From positions 58,565,946 through 58,629,945 of the forward strand of contig CM063110.1 of the NCBI GenBank assembly GCA_031841125.1: a DNA stretch of 64,000 nt, given 5' to 3'. The notes beneath the pieces are model-generated. The model saw only the letters and a program-made list of their open reading frames with translations, made no database searches and was not told the DNA's origin. The position numbers and the translations under genes were made by a program. Source of the DNA: Acanthococcus lagerstroemiae (taxonomy: Eukaryota > Arthropoda > Insecta > Hemiptera > Eriococcidae). Numbering within the stretch: position 1 is the stretch's first letter; each line of letters opens with the position of its first letter. This document shows, in pieces, positions 11,972 to 23,447 of the stretch.

Positions 11972-12060
11972 TGCACAGACGAAGTATAAAAGAACAGTAA
12001 CAGTTGCTAGGTCGATAAGGACATGATAAAATAGTCACAGAAATCGTTAGAGTTCTTTCA
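11972..12060 (-). repeat. LTR-like terminal repeat, downstream copy
   Basis: Read on the minus strand it begins TGAAAGAACTC, immediately after a purine-rich tract (complement of 12061-12075) that looks like a polypurine tract, and ends ...CTGTGCA. It is a diverged direct repeat of 13932-14022. Position and TG...CA borders fit a 3' LTR, though about 90 bp is very short for an LTR. Confidence 0.5.
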
Positions 12061-12317
12061 CTCCCTCCTTTTACCATTTCCTGCGACCCTTTTAAACTAT
12101 GAGGTTATTGACATCCATCTCAAAGCAAAACTTCTTAAAACTTAGCTAACAGCGTCCTTAAGTATTAAAGCTTTTCAAGCTCATAAATCTAATAAACCTC
12201 TTATAAAATAACATTCCTGAATATTCAATAGTTCAACTCCATTTCTTAGTCCAAGTGTATCTACGAGGCTCAACAATCAAACCGCGCTGATTCCCAATCG
12301 TCTCGATCTGATTGACT

Positions 12318-13107
12318 TTACTTGTCACTCGAGCTCTCTATCTCAGCGCCTTGTTCGGCAAAGCACTGTAACACTTTCTTGAATTGCTTCTTCGGTAATG
12401 TTTTCTTGCCCTGCAATTTGGAGCTTGGTCGAACTTTCCTTTTGCGGTCCTGACTGCACTTTTCAGTTCTTTCATGTTGCCAACTTAAACCATTTCTGTA
12501 GTATGAATTGTCGCGGCAGTTGTTATAGAATCGGTCTTTGTTCCCGTCTCCAAAGTGGAGTGGCAATCTACATTCATGTGAGAGATGACCTTTTCTCTTA
12601 TAATTGAAACACTGCCGAAGCACATCCGGAATGTGTTGTGGACTATAATGACCATCAGAACTCTCTTTAGTCGGACTTCTTCCTCTGTATCTATCACTGC
12701 GGTTGTGATATTCTCCAGCTGGGCTCCTATCTCTGCGCTTATCACTGTGATCGTGATTAACGGGAGCCTCCAATTTCTTTCGCCCTTCCTTCCAGTTCCT
12801 TTGTGCTAGTACCTTCACTTGATACTCTAGTTTCATCATCTGCCAGTAATTTTCTACAATTATTTAGAGATTTTTCAAGAAGTTCAATAGTTCCTTGCTT
12901 ACTCATCATGAAGAGTTTACCAATGCTATCTCTGTATACTTGTTTGATACTCGTTTTACTCCCTTTTTCGGACATTGTGGATTTAGTTATTGTGTCAGTG
13001 CTCTTAAGTAACTGATCAATCTGTGTTCGGCTGAGTGGTATCGGCATCCTAAAATTATCATGTACATACATACATAATTTATCGTTATTAGTCATTAATT
13101 TATACAA
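12318..13107 (-). pseudogene. Second LTR-element gag remnant with broken zinc knuckle
   Basis: Two minus-strand frames overlap near 12757-12839 with a frame change. The upstream part encodes an acidic and helical region (MSEKGSKTSIKQVYRDSIGK, KSLNNCRKLLADDE). The downstream part encodes a basic Asp/Arg/Ser-rich segment, then a knuckle-like CFNYKRKGHLSHEC in which the second Cys of CCHC is Tyr, then a Lys-rich tail ending in ESSSDK. This is gag-like by layout, but I cannot assign it to Copia or Gypsy. No protease, reverse transcriptase or integrase lies between it and the downstream repeat, so this is a gag-only derivative. Confidence 0.7.
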
Positions 13108-13115
13108 CCTAACTT

Positions 13116-13287
13116 TACTACTACCATATCGTCGAGATTTATTTTTTAAATTACCTCTTTACTCTAATTGATACGCCTAATGGATGTAAATTATCTTCAG
13201 ATACTACTACCATATTGTCGAGGTTTATTTTTTAAATTACCTCTTTACTATAATTGATACGCCTAGTAGATGTAAATTATCTTGGGA
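13116..13287. repeat. Two-unit tandem repeat, 86-bp period
   Basis: The block beginning TACTACTACCATAT at 13116 is repeated at 13202 with a handful of substitutions (for example CGTCGAGATTT versus TGTCGAGGTTT). It lies just outside the start of the gag remnant, inside the putative element, and may be part of its leader. Confidence 0.85.
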
Positions 13288-13931
13288 TTTGACTAATTTC
13301 TCACTTGTAACATGGGTTACCTCAAAAACATGGGGGAGGCAAATTAGAGCATTTCTCATTAGTAACTCTCGTTACATCAAATCATGAGTAAAAATAGAGT
13401 TCCTCTACATGTGTTTATTATACACAAATTTCATCATTTATTTATGATGGTTTATTCCATTTTGTATCTTCAATTGTTTAGAAATCATGAAAATTACGGC
13501 TTTACAAATTTATTACTGACTCTATTCCCCCCTCCTTTTTCTTTTAATTGAACTTCTGCTGTTAGAGGTTTAATTTATTATCTCCTCACACACTTATTTA
13601 TATGAATAAACGGTTTTCAGTATTAAATTATCAAGTTGGCAGACGAGAAACTAATACGAGTTCATCTGGCCGTTCTATCCGGCCGATTTGCTTCACTTCT
13701 TTTTAAATGAAAGGTATTTATATGTAGATATGAAATCAAGTATTGGAATTCACTTACCTTCGACCCTACTCGAGTTATCTCAAACGCGACTTAATTCATG
13801 ATTCTTCCATGCTTTTCTTCCGCTCAAAGATCTATATCTCAGGTTCTAATTGAGGTAAAGAATTTGTTTTGCTCTAAGAACACTCAGTGGATCAAGACCT
13901 TTCATTTGAGCTTGTGACCACTCAAATCGGG
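13288..13931. other. No gene seen; leader region of putative LTR element
   Basis: AT-rich DNA between the 86-bp duplication and the upstream LTR-like repeat. No open frame with a family motif is visible and I could not identify a convincing tRNA primer-binding site. Confidence 0.35.
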
Positions 13932-14022
13932 TGTGTAGTCGAAATATAACAGAACAGTAACAGCTGCGCAAGGTTGATAAGAACATGGTAAAATAGTCAC
14001 AGAAATCATTAGAGTTCTTTCA
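13932..14022 (-). repeat. LTR-like terminal repeat, upstream copy
   Basis: The minus strand starts TGAAAGAACTC and ends ...CTACACA, matching the downstream copy at 11972-12060 over its whole length with scattered changes. Similarity stops at both borders. With the gag relic between them, the pair reads as the two LTRs of a 2.05-kb non-autonomous element. I did not find an exact flanking duplication. Confidence 0.5.
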
Positions 14023-14108
14023 CGTAGTAATCTGAAAATCTGTTTATCAGGATTAGCGCTGATAAGAGAGTCCCAGGCTTTCATTACCTACTTTAGATCA
14101 GGAGAAAT

Positions 14109-14360
14109 TGGACGCTGTTAAGCAAAACAGAACCAAGTGACATCTGTTGACAAACTGAGTTATTAGTATCTTTGGAAAAAGTGTAAAAAGTAGAATTTTT
14201 CAAAATTGGGCCCCTTGTACAAAAATGTGTATCCACGGTTGAAAAGAGCTTATCAGTAAACGCTGTGTCATGTAGTTTCTGTATGGCTCTTGAACTTCGA
14301 ATCATGTGTTCTCAAAAAACAGATTTTGTCGCTTGATTCTGTTTTGTTTAACAGCGTCCA
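14109..14360. mobile_element. MITE family A, copy 1
   Basis: The inverted ends are TGGACGCTGTTAA, and the inversion continues with AGCAAAACAGAA against TTCTGTTTTGTTT. The 252-bp non-coding interior is closely similar to the copy at 48987-49237, including GAGTTATTAGTATC, GCTTATCAGTAAACGCT and GTGTTCTCAAAAAACAGATT. No flanking duplication is obvious. Confidence 0.85.
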
Positions 14361-16640
14361 GTTCGTATCTACTGTAAGACGACTGTCGATATAACATGTA
14401 GAATTGAAGAAATTCTGTCGAAGTGCTGGTTTTTCTTGTACCATCAGCGGCGAAAGCTCTGATGGCACCCGGCATGACAAATGCAAATAATGGTTTCTGG
14501 AATCTGTAGAAGTGCCTCAGGAGTGGCTTAGCGGAGAAGGGTCTGGACCTCCTTGGCGACTTCATCAACTAGTGGCTTTTCTAATTTAGCACCCCGTTGC
14601 ACCCCCTGTACCTTTGATTAAGAATAGACCCACTAGGTTGGCTACGGTACACTGTGCCTCACAATACCGCAGTTGTATTGAGATTGCCAGAATTTTGAGG
14701 GTTGACGAAAACCGGGAAAAAGACCTCGCTGTCTGCCAAATTTGGCCCGATTTTACCAATTGGCTAAATTTTGGAAAGGGTTTCACCTCACTATCTGCAT
14801 CCTTCTCGTAGTTGGTCTCTGGCGATGATGTAAGATTACGCTACACCGTCTTTTCTGATCGCTGATAAAGTCGTTTATGATTCGTGTTCTTGAGAAGCGT
14901 TAGTTCCATGTTTTACTTATTCTACTTGTGTACGAGCTTTGCGTAATTTTTTGTGATTAGATATTATGGCGAGAATGAAGAGTCACTTGGCAATGCATTC
15001 GCATGTGCTCTGTGATGTGACTATAGTTGACTTCGTTTCGCACGTATCTCGGTGTACGACATATACGAGTCCGACTGTGTGACGAGATAATGGCCTATTT
15101 TCCACCGTTTTAATTTTCAATTATACGAATTTCTAATCGTCGCTCACGTTGCTCCTGCTATTCCGGCGAGGCAAATTCGCATGAGTCACGGAGTTCACAC
15201 GGTCGGGCATTGATGTTTCGAATACCACAGATGACAGTTTGGGAAGCATGTACAGTCCGTTTTGTTCATGAGCAAGATCATGAATCCAATCAGTGACGGA
15301 TCTGTTGGGGGAGGGGAAGGTCGGACACCCGCTTCGGGCCGAAGAAGGAAAAAAACCGCTTGAGTTTTGAGTTCTTCTCCTGTTTTTGAATATCTGCAGC
15401 ACTACAGTCTACAATGTTCATTTTGAAACGATTTAATCACATTATAAAACTTGTCTTCAGAGACTATTTAAAATGACATCCAATTCGGTTTTTTAGAGGG
15501 TGGAGGTGGAAAAAGTTTAATTCAAAACATCCTCCTTGGAAAATTCCTAGATCCGCCATCAGTATCATGATTCAGATCTTTCAAAAAATTGAAAAAAAAA
15601 TCACAAATTTGGGTCGAAATCATTTTGGAGGAAAATGTCCATAATTTTCTCGTCTTTTTGATCTTTGGACCACGATTTTGCTCGATTTTTGTGATTCTTT
15701 TGATCTTAATTTATCTTGGAAATAAGAAAAAGCTGTTCCAACCCTCTTTCGCCCCTATCGAAGTACCAAAACCACGCGGTGATACCACCAAGAATTAGGG
15801 AAATCGAATGAAGAGAAACACTAAGACACGAGAATCGAGGTTACCGACTTTAGAAAAGTCTACAAAAAAGTCTTCAATTTGAGGGCGCAGTTAAAAAAGG
15901 CAAAATGCGACGGTAAATATTGCTCGCCTCGGCGACCACTCACGCTCGTAAAATATTTACAATTTAGACTCAGTAAATAAACTTTCTTCCTCGATTTAAT
16001 TTTTTTTCTTTTTTTTTCCCCCTGAAAGCAAAAACGGCAGCGACACCCGCTCGACGCTCTGAAAACATTATACACGGCGTTTCCATGAAAACGTGTTTTG
16101 AAATAGGCGAAAAATTTCGACGCCAGGAATTCACGTATTTCCAGTTTCCGTATACGCTCCATTAGAGCTTTAGAGCTCAGTGAGGAGTCAAAACTGATTC
16201 ACCGGTGCCCGAATAGCTTCATTCAGCTTTCTTGCGACATACTGCGGTTGCACCCCTTATTTCAGTTTCACGTGCAATATAAACTAATAAGGTTTTAGTA
16301 ATTACGGACATGACAGTTTCGAAACAGTTTTGCGAATATGAAGGCATCTGCGGGAGTTCCGAGCCTTTCAAATTACGTTAATTTGAATTTGAACATGGCG
16401 GCGGATCGAAGATAGGGTTTAATTAAGGCACGACTCGAAATTTAAGGAATCCGAAACAATTTCCACAGCGTCGTTCGATGCTTTGAACTCGCAAAAGTGT
16501 AGCTTTCATTTGAACTTTTATTATTATTATTTTTTCGATAATCGAGTTATCAGATAAACGACCATTTTAGAAATAGAGTGGGGGGGGGCCTTGTTCTGAT
16601 GGCCAAGAAGCTTTTTTTTTTCTTTCTTTTCAGGATGCAC
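14361..16640. other. No gene seen
   Basis: Mixed spacer with a somewhat CpG-richer part from 14870 to 15420 and homopolymer runs near 16000 and 16610. Short frames such as 15133-15402 and 15860-16162 on the minus strand carry no recognisable motif. Confidence 0.35.
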
Positions 16641-16650
16641 AAATAACATC

Positions 16651-17184
16651 TGTGACCTGCATCGAGAAAAGGCGGTTAGTAAGCCAAATTTACCAGGAGA
16701 ACGAAAACAAATTTAGAATGCGAATATCTTTGGATTGGAGCGATCAATCTTCTTGAAATTTGGAATAACTATTAATGGGTGTTAGTGGAATATAACCATC
16801 TAATTTATTTCTTATATTCTTGTTACTTTTTTTTATTTAGAGAGAAGAAATTTTCGAGTTATTCAGTGTTGCCAACTGTGAAGATAGTGATAAGAGCGTG
16901 TGAATGTATGAACATCTGCCATGATGAAAATCAGCATAAATCAACCCGCGGAAGTGTGTATTGTGGAAGAAAACACTGCCTCGTGAGAATTACTAACGTG
17001 ACTGAAAATTGTCATACTGATAAGACCCAGTTATGAATGGCTCAACTCTGATGGCTTGTATAAGCCTAAATAATTTTTTTTTTATTCTTTCCGACAACAC
17101 CATATGAAAGAGCAGGTCAACCTCGTAAAATCTCAAAATCGAATTCTTTGCTCACAGACCGCCTTTTCTCGATGCAGATCACAT
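16651..17184. repeat. Inverted-repeat element
   Basis: TGACCTGCATCGAGAAAAGG at 16653-16672 recurs inverted at 17163-17182 with near identity, giving arms of about 30 bp around a roughly 470-bp interior. The segment CGACAACACCAT followed by GAAAGAGC near 17092-17112 also occurs in the same orientation at 20587-20607, so the interior belongs to a dispersed family. No coding content. Confidence 0.55.
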
Positions 17185-17574
17185 GTGTCTACACACAAAT
17201 GGTTCAACATAGTGGCTTCAGTGAGGAGTGTAACATGTTTTATTCAGGTATCTTCTACAGCACCCCCACTACAAGCATTTGAAAAAGAACCGAATTGATC
17301 ACAGTGTGGGAATCAACTTTTTTGTTCCTTGTTGAAAAAGACCCCTCTGCGGGTGCGACCTTGGGCTTAAAGATAAACTAAAGGCACACAGGAGAAAGAA
17401 AATTCCGACGAATAAACCCTGATGAATACAAGGGGAAACTTTATCAGTATTTTTGTCTGGAGATGCGTTTCCACTACCACAATTATGATGGCCGCTTACA
17501 AAGTAAATAATAATCCCGGACGTACAAAGTCTCCCATTCGGATGTCCGGACGGGTACTACCTAGTGAGAAACTG

Positions 17575-18968
17575 TCAGAATTGAGAATAGTGACATGGAA
17601 TGTAAGGACACTAAATGAGGTAGGCTAATTAGAAAACTTAGAGAGATGGAAAGATTAAAATTAGATATACGTAGGAATTAGTGAAGTGAGATGGCCGCAA
17701 GTAAATGATTTTGTTCATGGGAGTATAGAATAATTAATACTGCAGCGAAAGGAGGGCAAGCGGGAGTAGGTATTATTATGAATAAAACTGTAGGGAATAG
17801 AGCTGAAAGTTATATCCAACATAGTGGAGAGTATTAATGGTGAGAATTTCAGCAAAACCAGCATCTTTAGTAATAGTCCAAGTTATATGCCTACAGGAAG
17901 TTACAGTGATGAGGAAGTAGAACAGATCTATGAAGAAACTGATGAAGTATTAAGCAAGGTAAAAATAAAATAAATTTTATATAATGGTAGATTGGAACGC
18001 CAGAATAGGTGGAAGAAAAGAACAAAAGGTATGCGGAGAGCATGGTTAAGGAGAGCGAAATGAAAGAGGGACGAAGCTCATAGAATTTTGTGAATAATAT
18101 AAATTAGTTATGAAACACTCTGTTTGAAAATCATGAGAGAAGAAAATACACTTGGAAAAGCCCGGGGGATGAAAAAAGATATCAAATAGATTATTATTAC
18201 AACGAGAAGAAGGTACAAAAATCAAAGACTGGATTGTAAGACATACCGCGATCATAATTTAGTAGTAATGAAATGTAGGTTCAAATTTAAAAATATGAAA
18301 ACTAAAGTAATGGTATGTAATCGATGTGAATATGATAGCTTAAATATAAATATTGGACAGGAAAAGATTGAGAATGTAAGCGAATTCTACTATTCAGGGA
18401 GTAAAATAACGAAAGATGGAAAGAGTAAAAGGGATATTAGTAATAGAATAGCGCAAGCCAAAATAGCATTGTATCGATAAAGTAATCTTTTCGAATCAAA
18501 AACAAATCTGGAAATCAAAAATTGTTCTTGAAAACTTATGCTTGGAATGTAGCCTTGTATGAATGTGAAACTTGGATCATAGGAAAACCAGGGAAGAGAA
18601 AGATCGAAGCTTTTGAGATGTGGTGCTACAGGCGGATGCTTAGAATCAGATGGACGGATAAGGTAAGAAATAAGGAAGTACTTAACAGAGTACGAGGTAA
18701 AGTGGATGTTTGGAATTGTCTGATGAAAAGGAGAGATAAGCTAATAGGGCATAACTTGAGGCACCCAGGAATAATTCACTGCTGCTAGAAGGAAGAGTGG
18801 AAGGAAAGAATTGGGTAGATCGGCAAGGATTCCAGTATGTTCAACAGATAATCAAGGATGTCAAATGTAAGTGTTATTGCGAAATGAAAGAAAATAGAGA
18901 GAAACGGAAAGCTGCATCAAACCGGTTTAAGACTGATGACTTCTTCATCATCATCATCATCAATGACA
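17575..18968 (+). mobile_element. LINE with endonuclease joined directly to C-terminal tail
   Basis: The endonuclease start is at about 17579 (LRIVTWNVRTLNEVG), followed by GISEVRW, GGQAGVGIIMNK and, near 17990, the DWNARIGGRKEQK catalytic segment. KYTWKSPG and DHNLVVMKCRF mark its end near 18290. All this is spread over several frames with stops. At once, at about 18290-18310, the sequence becomes the LINE C-terminus: TKVMVCNR, the NVSEFYYSGSKITKDGKSK block, a QAKIALYR helix, ECETWIIGKPGKRKIEAFEMW, MLRIRWTDKVRN and a final REKRKAASNRFK. The catalytic reverse transcriptase (fingers and palm, with FADD) is missing. A TCA microsatellite at 18944-18961 forms the usual 3' end. This is a dead, internally deleted copy. 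Confidence 0.85.
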
Positions 18969-19103
18969 ATGAAGTAAAAACAAAATAGAATTTGCAGTTG
19001 TTTAAAGAGGTACAGAGAAGAATATCAAAAAGAAACAAGGAAAGACTCTGTAACTCACAGGAAGGAAATGATATTGATGAGGAGTGCACGCAAAGACGCT
19101 CTT

Positions 19104-20408
19104 TTTTATACAGCTAGATTGAGGGTGTCTAGTGGCCTGAAAAGTCTTAATAAGTCAAGATGTCAAAAATTTGTCATGAAATTCGTGGAGAGTAACGGTA
19201 TTTAACCAAAACTCGAAAAAATCATGATATTTCATCATGCCATGGTTCACAATATTTCACCCCCCCCCAAAAAAAAAAATCAATTTTAATCATTTAATGA
19301 GAAAGAAAAAATATTGGATGAATATTTATTATGGAAGTTTAGCAACGCTCTGTATTGATAGGGCGTTAGTATTGAATGATTTGGTAATAGATACAAAAAT
19401 GGCGTGTTTGTTGATAAATTGGTGTTCAAAAATTACTTCAATAATGAATTGTTCTATATTGCTTTCATCCTAATCAATGCTCTTGTGATTGTGATTATTG
19501 TTATTAAATGACAAGTACATATACGTATTTTCAGAAGGGCAAATAGGGCTCAGAACTTGGGGGGGAGGACTTAAGCCCCCTTATTATGAAGCAACACCAC
19601 CCCACGCATCATTTTCTTTAGTAAATTTTCAGTGTTTCGAGGGGCTGTTTAGAAGTTTGGGTGAGCCTGCCCCCCCCCCATCCTCGCCTATGGGTATTTT
19701 GTCATTTCTTCTAGAAATATTTTCCAAAGTTGTTTGTTTCAGGCTTATTATTGCTTATATTCTTCAGAAATTTGTTGACAAAATAAGTGATTAATGATTT
19801 TTCTAAATCAATACGTAATAAATCTAATAATATTGTTAGCCTTTCATTTTTCCTGTCAGTTATTAGATACGGTACACATTTATCACCAGTTTCATATAAA
19901 TGGAGTATTGCCTGTTTCTCTATATGCTTATAAATGCAGAAAATTGCATGTTCAAACCACCGACAAAGAGATGCGAAACTATGGGCAGTTTTCATCTCTT
20001 TTAAGACTGTCTCATTTGCATTGCAATCTATATAACTGTGATTTCGTTAAAGGAAAAATGTTGAAGTATGCAACAAGTATAATTTGTGGTGATGCTTTAA
20101 AAAGAAAATCCAAGCTTCGTGAAGTTGAAACGTAAGGACTTGTGCTCTCAAAATAATCTCTTATTTCTGATATCCCTCCATTGGAAAAAGAGGTGCAGAA
20201 TGGAAGTTCCATAATACAGGTTTTGGTTTATCTGAATATTAATCAAAGGTGGCGGTGGAGGGGATGTCAAAAGGCGGAGCCCCCTAATGAAGCGCGAAGC
20301 ACCGAGTTTCCCCCCTTCCATGTTTCGGTTTATATCCCCATGATAATCGTGAAAAAATGTCTTGAAAAGTCATTATATTTTGTTTTCCAAATTCAGTAGA
20401 CACCCTGT
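19104..20408. mobile_element. Candidate DNA element with GGGTGTCTA-type ends
   Basis: The left side has GAGGGTGTCTAGTGG (about 19104) followed by CTGAAAAGTCTTAATAAGTC, and the right side has CAGTAGACACCCTG (about 20395-20408). These pair as GGGTGTCTA inverted ends, and similar ends recur at 25312/26750 and at the nested insertion 50301-50668. The interior is AT-rich without a convincing gene and contains a G-rich/C-rich relic near 19558-19692. No clean flanking duplication was seen, so pairing these two ends is inference. Confidence 0.35.
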
Positions 20409-20972
20409 CTGCAGAGTTTCTTTGAGGTTCTTTCATGTTTTATATCATATCACGCCACCCAGGTATGATAGGGCGGCAAAATTGTAAATTTTACAGGAGA
20501 GCGGATAAACAAAATTGATATGGTTTTCACGTTACGGAGACACTCAACTTTGAAGACTCACAGACGTTTGGGAAAATTTTTTTGAATTTTTTCGACAACA
20601 CCATGCGAAAGAGCGGCCAAAAATTAGTCAAAAACAGTTGTTATTACAAAAATGTTTTCTTTTGCGCTGAGGTCTCTCTCTTCCTGTCAACTCACATTTT
20701 ATGATTTCGTTCCACAGTACCCATACCTGCCTATGCACAGTAGAAGGGACACGGTGCCGTTGCGCTTCCTTCATTCTGATTTGGATTCTTGAAAAGGCCA
20801 TACACGAGTCATTGATCCGTTTTCGGTGCTTTACCTTACATTTTTGAGTTTCACATCAGAGTCCACAGAAAAAGGATCGATTCCAGGTTACATTAAGCAT
20901 CAGTGTAATATCGTCAATGAAACCCATACATGGCATAGCAACTCAATTCACAGATAAATTCCCGTCCCTATT

Positions 20973-23435
20973 CAAATCAACCTTTATTGTGCGAGGTATA
21001 CATAAATTTTACAATATGTTGTATGCCGTGGCCCCAAAGTGGGGCTCAGTCCCTCCCAGGCTCGTATCGAGCAAAGGTTTTCCGCAATCTCCTCCATTCT
21101 ATCCTGTTCCTGGCTACTATTTGAAAATTGTTGTTACCTAAAGATTTGTTTATGTCGTCTTTCCATCTGTATTTTAGGCGGCCCACACTTCTAATTTTTC
21201 CCCAAGGTTGCCAGAAAGTGGCTCTGTAGGTCCATCGGTTGTCTTCAAGTCGTGAGATATGGCCTGCCCATTTCCATTTGTTAAGTTTTATGTGTTCTGT
21301 TATATTGTAGTTTCCCTTTAGTTTGTTTTTTATTGTTTGTAGGCTTACCCTGTCTTTTCGTTTGATTTTCAGTATTGATCTTTCTAGTGTGTTTTGTGTT
21401 ATTGTTATTTTGTTTAGTATTTTGTTATTCAGAGGCCATGTTTGGCTTCCGTAAGTTAGCACCGGAACTATGCATGTGTTGAAGACCTGACTTTTTGGTT
21501 TGTTACTGTAGTTGCCTTTAAATATGTTCTTTAGCGACCAATATTTGGACTATGTTTTGGTAATTCGGGCTTCAATTTCTTTTTCGAATTGATTATTGAA
21601 TGATATTTTTTGTCCTAGATAAGTCCCCTCCTCTACTGTGCGATTGTTTTACCGTCCAAAGTTATGTCTTTTTGTCCGCTTGTTTTCGCGATTATTTTTG
21701 TTTTTTGGAGGTTCATTGATAGGCCAGCTCTTTCACTTTCTATATTCAATTCGTTTAGCATTTTTTTTTCCAGCTCGTCGCTTAATTCTGAGAATAGTAC
21801 TATATCGTCTGCAAATCTTAAGTTTGTTAGACGGTATCCATTTATATTTATGCCTTTATTTTCCCACTTTAAGTTTCTAAAAATTTCCTCTAGTGCACTA
21901 TTAAAAAGAATCGGGGAAAGCGGATCTCCTTGCTTTACGCCTTTTTTTATCTCGAATTTTTTGCCTAGTGTGTCTGTTTTTATTCTGGCTTTGAGGTTTT
22001 CGTACATCTGTTCTATTATGTTGATGTATGTTTGGGGTGCTCCTTGTATCTTTAATGTTTTCAGTAAGTAGTTGTGGCTTATTGAGTCGAATGCTTTGTT
22101 GTAGTCGATCAGTCCCAGGCTTAAGTCAAAACTGTATTCGTTGCTCTTTTCTATTATTTGGTTAACCGTATGTATATTATCTATTGTTGAGAAGTTTTTA
22201 CGGAATCCTGCTTGTTCTATTGGTTGTTGTGAGTTGAGTATTGGTTTTAGTCTGGTTTCTATTGCTTTTGAGAGATGTTGGATATGGTTGGTGTTAGTGT
22301 TATTGGTCTGTAGTTTTCTATTTTATGTCTATCTCCTTTCTTGAATGATGATATTATGTCGGAGGTTTTCCAGTCGTTTGGTATTACATTGTTTGTTAGT
22401 ATTTCGTTGAATAATTTTGTTAGTAATGTTGTTAGTTCTTTGCCTCCCATTTTTATATGTTTGTTAGTTATGTTGTCGTGGCCTGGGCTTTTGTTAGGTT
22501 TTAACTGTTTTATAATATTTTCAATTTCGCTTTCGAGGAACGGTGGCACTTCCTCGTTATTTGTTGTTTGGACGTTTTGTGTTAGTGTTATTTTCTCGTC
22601 GTTATATAAGTTTTCGTAATATTTGGTTATTATATTGTTTATTTCAGTTCGGTCATATATTTTTTTACCTTCCTGCTCTGTAAAGTATGTTGTCCACTAG
22701 AGGCCTTGGCTTAGTGACTTTCTCATATTTTCAAAGTTCCTGTGTCCCTCTAGTGTGTTTTGTATGATGATACTCTGTTTCAGGAAGTTTTTATGCCTAA
22801 TTTTGTTTCTGATAAGTTTTGATGTTATGTTCAGTTCTATTTTTTCGTTCTTAGTCAGTTCTTCTTTCCTTAGCAATTTTAGCCTTTTTTTAATTAGTTT
22901 CCTTTTTGTTCCCTGGCTGTTGTGTCTGCTTCCTTTATTGATTGTGTTAACTGTTTGTATAGCGATTCGACTGTTTCCAATTGGTTGTCTGTTTTTATTT
23001 CCTTTAGTTTTTTATTCAAAGTTGTTGCGTATTTTGTTGGATTTATTGTTTTTTGTGTTTGTTTTTGAGATTTGGGCTTTGTTCTAGCTTTTTTGTCGGT
23101 TAGTTCAAGTTGTGTTAGTCTGTGGTCCGAGTAAAATTCAAATTTGTTATTTATTTTGAAGTTTGTTATGATGTTGTTGTCTCTCTGCGTTATTATGTAG
23201 TCTATTAGTGTTTTGTGTTCCCTGTTCGGGCTTATCCATGACCATCTTTTTCTTTGCCTTTTTTTGAAGTATCCGTTTATTATTTTCAGATTGTGTTCTT
23301 GACAGAACCTTAGTAGTCTCCAGCCTCTTATATTTCTTTTGCCATATCCGTATTGGCCTAGAACAAGCTAATCCTAATGGGAGACTGGAATAGTCAAGTA
23401 GGACAAAGACAACAAAACGAGCAAGACATTCTAGG
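20973..23435 (-). mobile_element. RTE-type LINE with 12-bp target duplication and 5' inversion
   Basis: The minus strand carries the end of an APE-type endonuclease (about 23364-23090: GYGKRNIRGW, WSWISPNREHKTLIDYI, SDHR), a linker, then reverse transcriptase: IKQLKPNKSPGHDNI and NYRPITLTP (22549-22259), KQGDPLSPILFNSALEEIFR (about 21930), the FADD active site at 21804-21815, and the C-terminal tail with LTYGSQTWPL, WAGHISRLEDNRW and W..DI (21462-21046). Several frameshifts make it inactive. The direct repeat CCCGTCCCTATT occurs at 20961-20972 and 23436-23447, exactly bordering the insertion; an AATAAAGG signal lies near the 3' end. The 5' end is truncated inside the endonuclease and its outermost 70 bases are inverted. 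The product would nick target DNA and copy its own RNA into it. Confidence 0.92.
23366..23435 (+). mobile_element. Inverted 5' segment of the RTE-type LINE
   Basis: On the plus strand this 70-base piece encodes LILMGDWNSQVG followed by EQDILG, the endonuclease segment that normally precedes GYGKRN. The next element sequence (GQYGYGKRN) lies on the opposite strand directly alongside. The two parts overlap by the short word TTCTAGGCC. This order, with target duplications outside, is the arrangement produced by twin priming during target-primed reverse transcription. Confidence 0.88.
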
Positions 23436-23447
23436 CCCGTCCCTATT

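Noticed and set aside
22755..23087. 110-residue plus-strand hydrophobic frame
   Set aside because: It is the antisense shadow of the LINE reading frame; its Phe/Leu richness reflects AT-rich Lys/Asn codons on the other strand.
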